Shown piece after piece: positions 6,196 through 11,587 of a stretch of DNA of 11,587 bases. The first letter of the stretch is position 1; each line of letters opens with the position of its first letter. The translations under genes and the position numbers were made by a program. The notes below the pieces were generated by a model. That model saw only the letters and a program-made list of their open reading frames with translations, searched no databases and was not told where the DNA came from. Origin of the DNA: Verrucomicrobiota bacterium (GTDB lineage Bacteria > Verrucomicrobiota > Verrucomicrobiia > Verrucomicrobiales > Akkermansiaceae); assembly GCA_008932955.1 (NCBI GenBank), contig WBXE01000064.1, positions 1-11,587 on the forward strand. The letters run 5' to 3'.

Positions 6196-7083
6196 GTGTC
6201 CGTATCCACCTTGCATGCCTGCCTGCTCGCCGCGCGTCCCAAAACATTGCCCGCAGCCATCGTGCCGGTGTGGGTCGCCTGCGTCCTGGCCTGGAAACTC
6301 ACCGGCACCTGCGACCTGCGCCTCGCCGGCTGCACCTTGGGCGGCGCCATCGCCATCCAGATCGCCACCAATTTCTTCAACGACGCCATCGACTCGCACA
6401 AAGGAGCCGATACCGCCCGCCGCCTCGGGCCGACACGGGCGACCGCCTCAGGCCTGCTGTCAGCCCGCACGGTGCTGGCTATGGCGGTGGGGTTTTTGCT
6501 GTTAGCCGTGGTGTTTGGCGGCGTGCTCTATCAAGCTCGGGGCTGGCCGGTGCTGGTGATTGGCGGCCCCTCGTTGTTTCTGGCCTACGGCTACACCGGC
6601 GGCCCGTTCCCACTGGCTTACCGCGGCTTGGGCGAGGTATTTGTCGTCATCTTCTTCGGCTTTGTCGCGGTGGCAGGCAGTGTCTTCATTCAAACCGGTG
6701 GCTGGCCGGCGACGGCTTGGCTGCTGGGTTTGCAAACCGGCCTGCTCTCCGCGGTGCTCATTTCCATCAACAACCTGCGCGACCGGGCCGAGGACAGCAG
6801 CACCGGTAAACGCACCCTCGCCGTGCGCTTCGGCCATCGGGCGGCGGTGGCCGTCATCGCCCTCGAGTTAGCGCTGGCGGCCGCAGCCGGGGGGGCTTGG
6901 TTCGTTCTCGGCCACCGCCTGCTGGCCGCCGCCGGGGCTCCGGCAATTTTGTTAGGCTGGTGCATTCTCCACGGGGTGATGACCCAGCCGCCAGGCCCCG
7001 CTTACAACCGGCTATTGGCGCTCGGCGGGGTTTTGTTGCTGGTGTTTGCGGCGCTGTTCCACGGCGCGGCCATCTTTGAGTAG
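6196..7083 (+). CDS. menA: 1,4-dihydroxy-2-naphthoate polyprenyltransferase (MenA)
   Basis: MenA is an integral membrane UbiA-family enzyme that joins 1,4-dihydroxy-2-naphthoate to a polyprenyl diphosphate, giving demethylmenaquinone. The 295-residue protein has about nine hydrophobic segments. Both Asp-rich prenyl-diphosphate and magnesium motifs are present: NDAIDSHKGAD (62-72, with D63, D66, D72) and NNLRDRAEDSSTGKRTLAVR (192-211, with D196 and D200). RPKTLPAAIVPV (14-25) and YTGGPFPLAYRGLGEVFVV (133-151) are typical of MenA and set it apart from UbiA and heme O synthase. The start is GTG at 6196; an in-frame TGA at 6184 rules out an earlier one, and there is no Shine-Dalgarno site. The TAG stop abuts a 44-bp tandem repeat. 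No other men gene is in the window. The product would be the electron acceptor of the nearby Nuo subunits, which is a functional inference. Confidence 0.92.
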   Translation: MSVSTLHACLLAARPKTLPAAIVPVWVACVLAWKLTGTCDLRLAGCTLGGAIAIQIATNFFNDAIDSHKGADTARRLGPTRATASGLLSARTVLAMAVGFLLLAVVFGGVLYQARGWPVLVIGGPSLFLAYGYTGGPFPLAYRGLGEVFVVIFFGFVAVAGSVFIQTGGWPATAWLLGLQTGLLSAVLISINNLRDRAEDSSTGKRTLAVRFGHRAAVAVIALELALAAAAGGAWFVLGHRLLAAAGAPAILLGWCILHGVMTQPPGPAYNRLLALGGVLLLVFAALFHGAAIFE

Positions 7084-7258
7084 GAGTGCGGCAGCTTGCT
7101 GCCGCCAAGCCAAGCCAGCTTGCTACGGAGTGCGGCAGCTTGCTGCCGCCAGACCAAGCCAGCTTGCTACGGAGTGCGGCAGCTTGCTGCCGCCAAGCCA
7201 AGCCAGCTTGCTACGGAGTGCGGCAGCTTGCTGCCGCCAGGCCAAGCCAGCTTGCTGG
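7083..7258. repeat. Four tandem copies of a 44-bp hairpin unit
   Basis: Units begin at 7083, 7127, 7171 and 7215, head to tail with no spacers. Units 1 and 3 are identical. Unit 2 differs at two bases, and unit 4 at one internal base and its last two. Each unit contains GCGGCAG/CTGCCGC (7-bp stem, CTTG loop) and then CAAGC/GCTTG (5-bp stem, 7-nt loop). The word CAGCTTGCT occurs twice per unit, eight times in all. The first base of the array is the last base of the menA stop codon. Because 44 is not a multiple of three, each frame reads through all phases without stops, which creates artefactual open frames. Confidence 0.95.
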
Positions 7259-7313
7259 CGAGTGCCGGCCTGCCACTAGTCCACTGGCGGTTGATGGGCA
7301 GCGGCGGTCATAG

Positions 7314-7714
7314 ACGCGCCGCTACAATGCGCCTGTTGAGCCGCAGCCAACTGGCCATCACGAACTTGCCGCCATCAAACAACTCTGCCGAACCTACCGC
7401 GGCGACAACTGGCCCGCCATGCGCAGCTTACGCCCCGGGCCCGCTAGATGACGCTGACGTCGCCTCGGGCATGATCATCGGCGTTGCACTCGTCTCCGTG
7501 GAAAAGCCAAGCGATGGCACGCACATCGACTCGATCCCCAACATTTTCATGCGCCAATGGGACAAGGCAGGCATCCGTCCCACCTCGCTGCGCATCTCCC
7601 CCATCACCGCTTACTCGATGCTGGAATGCGCCGCGGACGCCCCTCAACACGCCGCTGCGTCGTCACGCCCGCCTCCCGGCCATCGACCGCCTCATCAGGG
7701 ATTTGCCGTTTTGA
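7314..7714 (+). pseudogene. Decayed reading frame of unknown family
   Basis: Sequence between the tandem array and repeat copy B looks formerly coding but is split over three plus-strand frames. From 7314 to the TGA at 7451 one frame gives a peptide with genome-like codon use (HHELAAIKQLCRTYRGDNW). The next stretch, from about 7447, continues in another frame (DADVASGMIIGVALVSVEK, then DSIPNIFMRQWDKAG). The third frame, ending with the TGA at 7714, gives RHARLPAIDRLIRDLPF. I do not recognise the family. Either it is a frameshifted remnant, or it is plain intergenic DNA with chance open frames. No start codon or ribosome-binding site stands out. Confidence 0.35.
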
Positions 7715-7722
7715 GCTGCCGA

Positions 7723-7836
7723 GCTAAGGAGCCACCACATTCGTGTGGTGGTAGCGGAAGAGCGGCCCATGAATGAGTACCGAAGGCCCGGTTCATGGGC
7801 CTTGCTTCCGCACAACGACAGTAAGGTCGTCGCTCC
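7723..7836. repeat. Dispersed three-hairpin repeat, copy B
   Basis: This 114-bp direct copy of the element at 5776-5888 begins 8 nt after the last stop of the decayed frame. Its first hairpin has the same 8-bp stem, CCACCACA/TGTGGTGG, closed by a TTCG tetraloop in place of TTT. The second is longer than in copy A: GCGGAAG/CTTCCGC outside and GCCCATGAA/TTCATGGGC inside, separated by a 4-by-4 internal loop, with an 18-nt apical loop. The third is ACGAC/GTCGT around AGTAAG. The two copies flank menA, the 44-bp array and the decayed frame. Confidence 0.75.
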
Positions 7837-7879
7837 CTACCATGCCGCAGCCGGGCCAAGTTACTCGGGATGTTTGAGC

Positions 7880-9112
7880 TCAGCCCCACGCTGTGTCATG
7901 GCCGTCAGCCATGGCCAGGCGGTGAAGGTCAGCGGCGGCGATAACTGGTGGCACCGGATCGTTCCAGGCGAGTTCCAGCGCATGGAAGCGGCCGCCGAGT
8001 TGCGCGGGGTGAGTGAGAGTCGAAAATTGCCGCAGCAACCCGGCATCGGGTCGTCCCTCCATGGCGAGCAACCAGTCGCGGCCGACTGCGGTGAGCCACG
8101 CACCTTGGTTGCGGAAAGCCAGAGGCCGGCAGCCTAGGGCGATGGCAGCTTCGGTCACGGCGGTGAAATCAACGTGCGCGGTGATGTCTGACTCGCCGGG
8201 ATCGAGCAGAGGATCATCGGCGGCATGGTGACGGAGAAACGTCCGCAGCGTGCCTTGATGGCGGGCCGGATGGTAGTACTCTGGCCGCGCAAACCCGTAG
8301 TCGAACCACAGCAGCAGGCCGGATGACAACCCGGCAAGCAGCGGCGCGAAAAACCCGCCGTAGTTGGTCCGCAGTTCGCTGCGGTAGCCGATGGAAAAAT
8401 CCTCACCCAGCGGGGCCAACCCAGCGAGCTGCGCCCGGTCGCTCACCGGTAGCTGAGTATCCCAATAAAACCGTCCGTCCGTGTCACAGCCGACCCGGCA
8501 CAGGTGCCAGCCGTCGGTTTGCCACTCGATGACCTGGCACGGCAGGGCATCGAGCACTTCATTGCCGAAGGCAATGCCGGGCAACGGGTTGTGCGCCAAC
8601 TCCGCCGGATCCGCCAGGAAGCGGACGCGGTCGGCGAAAGGTTGAAGAGTCAGGCGTTGGGCGGCTTGCAGGCGGGGCAGAGGTTCGGGGATGGCATATT
8701 CGAGCGCGGCAAAGGCCGCCAGCTCGAGCCGCTGCAAGGCCCCGAGAATATCCGCAGCGAGCCTGCCATCGTGGCCACCACTCTCGATGAGCCGCCACTT
8801 GTCCGGACTTCCCGCCTCCCGCCACCAGCTCCCAAAACGCCGCGCGAGCAACTCGCCAAACAACGGCCCCACGCTCACGCTAGTGAAAAAATCCCCGCCG
8901 CGACCGACCTGGCGGGCAGACCGCGCGTAGTAGCCGAGGTCCGGGTGGTACAAGGCGGCAGCCATGAATTCGCCGAAATCCAAGGGTCCGTTCGCCGCGA
9001 TGCGCTCCCGCAACACCCCCTGCAACGTGGGGGTTGCGGAAGTGGCAGCTCTCGTATAAACATCGTTGCGTGTTGCCGCGCAAACCAGCGGTAATGGGTG
9101 GGAATCAGGCAT
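7880..9112 (-). CDS. SAM-dependent methyltransferase, MidA/NDUFAF7 family
   Basis: This family (COG1565) includes mitochondrial NDUFAF7, an assembly factor that dimethylates an arginine of the NuoD homologue NDUFS2. The 410-residue protein shows the family blocks in order: GPLDFGEFMAAALYHPDLG (42-60), GDFFTSVSVGPLFGELLARR (73-92), the SAM-binding motif I ESGGHDGRLAADIL (110-123), GNEVLDALP (183-191), LLWFDYGF (267-274), GTLRTF (287-292) and DPGESDITAHVDFTA (304-318). The ATG at 9112 overlaps the start of the divergent PBP gene within one CATG. The family usually begins only about 12 residues before the first block, so the TTG at 9025, giving a 381-residue protein, is a real alternative and would leave room for promoters. 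In this window, assembly of the Nuo Q module is the obvious candidate role, but the bacterial substrate is inferred, not shown. The nuo cluster is about 3 kb away and transcribed separately. Confidence 0.88.
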   Translation of the reverse strand: MPDSHPLPLVCAATRNDVYTRAATSATPTLQGVLRERIAANGPLDFGEFMAAALYHPDLGYYARSARQVGRGGDFFTSVSVGPLFGELLARRFGSWWREAGSPDKWRLIESGGHDGRLAADILGALQRLELAAFAALEYAIPEPLPRLQAAQRLTLQPFADRVRFLADPAELAHNPLPGIAFGNEVLDALPCQVIEWQTDGWHLCRVGCDTDGRFYWDTQLPVSDRAQLAGLAPLGEDFSIGYRSELRTNYGGFFAPLLAGLSSGLLLWFDYGFARPEYYHPARHQGTLRTFLRHHAADDPLLDPGESDITAHVDFTAVTEAAIALGCRPLAFRNQGAWLTAVGRDWLLAMEGRPDAGLLRQFSTLTHPAQLGGRFHALELAWNDPVPPVIAAADLHRLAMADGHDTAWG

Positions 9113-11558
9113 GGCGAATTATCCAATCAGACCCCGAAACATCCGCAAGAAGCGCCGTTTCTACAAGCGCAAAGGGTTTTGGCTGGGCTTGATCCTCGCC
9201 GGCCTGATCCTCGGCGCCGCGGGCAGCAGCATCGGCTACGTGTTCGCCGAGCGCTACACCCGCGAGTTCCGCCAGCGCGCCACCACCTACAACCTCGAGC
9301 GCATCAACGAGCTGGAGGTGCCCAGCATCATCCTCGACCGCAACAACAAGGAAATAGGCCGCATCTTCGTCCAAAACCGCAGCATCATCCCCATCAGCGA
9401 GGTGCCGCAAATCCTCATCGACGCCCTCTGCGCCGGCGAGGATTCGCGCTTTTTCACCCACAAAGGCGTGGACTACATCGGCATCGTGCGGGCCGCCAAA
9501 CTTAACCTGCAAGGGTCCAAACAAGGAGCCAGCACCATCACCCAGCAACTCGCCCGCAATGCCTACAACCTCAAGAATGAGGCGGTCCAGCGCAACGAGA
9601 CGACCACCCAGCGCAAGCTAGTCGAGGCATTTCTCGCGATGCGCATCGAACAACGCTACAGCAAGCGAGAGATTCTCGAGTTCTACCTCAATCGCATTTA
9701 CTTTGGCAGCGGCTTTCACGGCATCCGCTCCGCCGCCCTCGGGTATTTTGGTAAGGAACCTAAGAAACTAACCGTCAGCGAGTGCGCCTCGCTGGTCACC
9801 CTGATCAAGAATCCCACCGGCCGCTCGCCGATGAACCATCCGGAAATCAACCGCGAGCACCGCAACTACGTGCTAACGCGAATGGTCGAGGAAAAGTTTC
9901 TCAGCGCCAAGGACGCCGAACACTACAAGGCCCAGCCGCTCACCCTCAATCCACAGCCGTTGCGCCGCGGCACCTCCCACCTCTACGAGCGCATTGCCGA
10001 CGCGGTGGCCCAGGCGCTCAAAATCGATGAGGCGCTCGATGAGGATGTACTGGCCGCCGGCGGTTGCAAGATCCACACCACCATCTTAAAGGAGGCTCAG
10101 GACGCCGCCGAACAGGCGCTCTTGGACTCCCTGGCACGCGCCGAAACCCAAGCCGCCTACACCCACCCAAAATATGCCGACTACCGCAAAGGGTCGAGCG
10201 AACCGCCGGAATACCTGCAAGGAGCGGTGCTGATGGTCGAACACGACTCCGGCGAAGTGCTCGCCCACGTCGGCGGTCGCGATTACGCGCAGGTGCCCTA
10301 CGATTTCATCGAGTCTGGCAAACGGCCGCTGGGCACCGCATTTTTCCCGTTTTTATACGCTGCGGGCCTCAGTGGCAGCCAGACACCAGCCACTTTGGTG
10401 GAGGATGAGGCGATGGACAACCGCACCGTGATGGTGAGTGGCCGCGAGGGGATTTTGGGCGAATGGGGGATGGAGGTGGCGGCACCCACTTATGATGGGA
10501 AAATCACCGCCCGCCGCGCCTTCGAAAATTCCAAAATCGCCGCCACCGTGCGCTTCGGCGGCTTGGTCGGCCTGCAACGCATCGCCAAGATCGGGGCGGC
10601 TTTCGGCTTCCCCATGGAACACGCCGAGTTGCTCCAGCGCCTGTGCGTCGGCTGGGAGGAGGCATCGATGAAACAAGCCCTGCGCGCCATCGCCTCCTTC
10701 GCCTGCAGCGGCAAACTCGGCCCCGCCAAACTCATCTACCTCGACCGCGTCGAAAACGCCCAAGGCCATATCATCTACCGCCGCGACTATCCGCCCATGG
10801 CGACTCGGCAGGTGGTCGATCCAGCCACTGCCTGGCAAATCCACAGCATGCTCGTCGGCTCGTGCCAGCGCGGCAGTGCCGCCGGAGCTTTCGATAAATT
10901 GCTCGAAAAACCCTTCCCCGGGGCCGGCAAGGGCGGCAGCACCCACGATTTTTCCGATACCTGGTTTTTGGGCTACAACAAGCGGGTTGCCTGCGGCGTG
11001 TGGACTGGGTTTCTGCAAGCTGGGGCGGGGCAGATCTATCCGGGGGCCTTCAGTCGCGACCTGGCGCTACCGGTCTGGCGGGCGGCGATGAATGCGGCGG
11101 CACCAGCGTTTAGCGGCGGGGCCATCGAGGCCCCTGACAATCTGGTGGAGCTGCCGGTGTGCAGCATCTCGGGCCAGCGCGCGACTCAGTTCTGCCAGGA
11201 AATGGCCGAAGACAAGGCCAGCGGCAAACTCCGCTCCCGCTCCACCACCATCACCGAATCCTTCCGCCGCGGCACCGAATCGTCCGCCTATTGCTCCACC
11301 CATTCCGGCAGCTCCAGCGACAGCCCCACAGCCCTCACCACGCTGCCGGCCCTCAACGTGGTACCGGTGGTACCCAAGGCTCCTTTCGTCATCGGCGACG
11401 ACCCCTACCACGCCGAAGTCCCAAGCTCTGCCGCGGTTTCCAGGGATGCCGGCCTGATGCGCCACCGCACCAATGTGTTGGACAGCCTCGACGTCGGCGA
11501 CAGCGATGAGAAAATCAGCCTGCCCCCGCCCGTTCGCCTGCGCATCGAGGAGGATTAG
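9111..11558 (+). CDS. Class A penicillin-binding protein with intact glycosyltransferase and degenerate transpeptidase domain
   Basis: The 815-residue product has a short basic cytoplasmic N-terminus (RKKRRFYKRK) and one membrane anchor (about 22-45), so the rest is outside the membrane. The GT51 domain (about 70-270), which polymerises lipid II into glycan strands, looks complete: catalytic Glu110 in EDSRFFTHKG, QGASTITQQLARN (138-150), RKLVEAFLAMRIEQ and ILEFYLNRIYFGSGFHG. The transpeptidase fold aligns along its length but its catalytic motifs are altered. SxxK is T409-A-F-F412 in RPLGTAFFPF, SxN is S474-K-I476, and KTG is K607-G-G609 in AGKGGSTHDF. The C-terminal part keeps the typical Cys-containing block (Cys684, 695, 728), then a Ser/Pro-rich tail. 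I chose the ATG at 9111; a TTG at 9066 would extend it by 15 unsupported residues. TATAAA at 9055-9060 may be its -10 box, but its -35 is poor. Confidence 0.93.
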   Translation: MANYPIRPRNIRKKRRFYKRKGFWLGLILAGLILGAAGSSIGYVFAERYTREFRQRATTYNLERINELEVPSIILDRNNKEIGRIFVQNRSIIPISEVPQILIDALCAGEDSRFFTHKGVDYIGIVRAAKLNLQGSKQGASTITQQLARNAYNLKNEAVQRNETTTQRKLVEAFLAMRIEQRYSKREILEFYLNRIYFGSGFHGIRSAALGYFGKEPKKLTVSECASLVTLIKNPTGRSPMNHPEINREHRNYVLTRMVEEKFLSAKDAEHYKAQPLTLNPQPLRRGTSHLYERIADAVAQALKIDEALDEDVLAAGGCKIHTTILKEAQDAAEQALLDSLARAETQAAYTHPKYADYRKGSSEPPEYLQGAVLMVEHDSGEVLAHVGGRDYAQVPYDFIESGKRPLGTAFFPFLYAAGLSGSQTPATLVEDEAMDNRTVMVSGREGILGEWGMEVAAPTYDGKITARRAFENSKIAATVRFGGLVGLQRIAKIGAAFGFPMEHAELLQRLCVGWEEASMKQALRAIASFACSGKLGPAKLIYLDRVENAQGHIIYRRDYPPMATRQVVDPATAWQIHSMLVGSCQRGSAAGAFDKLLEKPFPGAGKGGSTHDFSDTWFLGYNKRVACGVWTGFLQAGAGQIYPGAFSRDLALPVWRAAMNAAAPAFSGGAIEAPDNLVELPVCSISGQRATQFCQEMAEDKASGKLRSRSTTITESFRRGTESSAYCSTHSGSSSDSPTALTTLPALNVVPVVPKAPFVIGDDPYHAEVPSSAAVSRDAGLMRHRTNVLDSLDVGDSDEKISLPPPVRLRIEED

Positions 11559-11587
11559 CGGGCTGGGACAAGACCCAAGACAACAAG

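Noticed and set aside
7083..7258. Possible CRISPR array
   Set aside because: The units are contiguous and nearly identical over all 44 bp, with no variable spacers and no cas genes in the window.
7096..7776. Open frame of 226 codons downstream of menA
   Set aside because: Its first third is the 44-bp tandem repeat read through in successive phases, and its end runs into repeat copy B. No single family-like protein emerges, so I treat it as an artefact plus a possible remnant.
5776..7836. Composite transposon carrying menA between two direct repeats
   Set aside because: There is no transposase, no target-site duplication, and the repeats are short structured elements with no sign of being insertion sequences. 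menA has normal codon use for this window.
8504..9094. Plus-strand open frame of 196 codons opposite the methyltransferase gene
   Set aside because: The opposite strand carries all MidA/NDUFAF7 family blocks; this frame shows no family features.
9066..9110. Upstream TTG start for the penicillin-binding protein
   Set aside because: The added 15 residues lack the basic pre-anchor pattern, TTG is a poor start, and the ATG at 9111 directly precedes the typical basic N-terminus.
10353..11018. Minus-strand open frame of 221 codons inside the penicillin-binding protein gene
   Set aside because: It is the complement of a conserved coding region in GC-rich DNA, and its Gly/Ala/Glu-rich translation resembles no family.

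Overview
The window is GC-rich, and every gene I could name belongs to the core genome: chromosome segregation, phenylalanine synthesis, respiratory complex I, menaquinone synthesis and the cell wall. Family-level similarity, rare Shine-Dalgarno sites, several GTG starts and intergenic hairpin repeats suggest a bacterium of the Planctomycetes-Verrucomicrobia-Chlamydiae group, most likely Verrucomicrobiota. That placement is an inference from sequence style. There is no rRNA or other marker gene here. I saw no tRNA, no CRISPR array and no intact transposase.

Layout. Bases 1-306 hold no supported gene. scpB (307-1008) and a bifunctional chorismate mutase/prephenate dehydratase gene, pheA (1018-2088), follow on the plus strand, 9 nt apart. 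The convergent gap at 2089-2393 holds a series of inverted repeats, including a large quasi-palindrome built from CACTGA/TCAGTG words. On the minus strand lies a four-gene complex I cluster, nuoB-nuoC-nuoD-nuoI (5511 down to 2394). Next come a repeat-containing gap, menA on the plus strand (6196-7083), a four-copy 44-bp tandem repeat that begins at the menA stop codon, and a decayed reading frame. A second copy of the 113/114-bp hairpin repeat that also occurs before menA ends this stretch. A minus-strand MidA/NDUFAF7-type methyltransferase gene (9112-7880) and a plus-strand class A penicillin-binding protein gene (9111-11558) diverge from overlapping start codons.

How the genes fit together. 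NuoB, C, D and I make up exactly the quinone-reducing (Q) module of complex I. MenA makes the lipid quinone that such a module would reduce. The MidA/NDUFAF7 family includes the mitochondrial enzyme that methylates an arginine of the NuoD homologue, and that arginine is conserved in this NuoD. Most of the window can therefore be read as a dispersed respiratory neighbourhood. PheA and menaquinone synthesis both draw on chorismate.

The most unusual protein is the penicillin-binding protein. Its glycosyltransferase motifs are intact, but all three transpeptidase motifs (SxxK, SxN, KTG) are altered. It appears to be a glycosyltransferase with a dead transpeptidase domain. The most unusual DNA is the set of structured repeats around the nuo and menA genes. 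I found no new multi-gene system.
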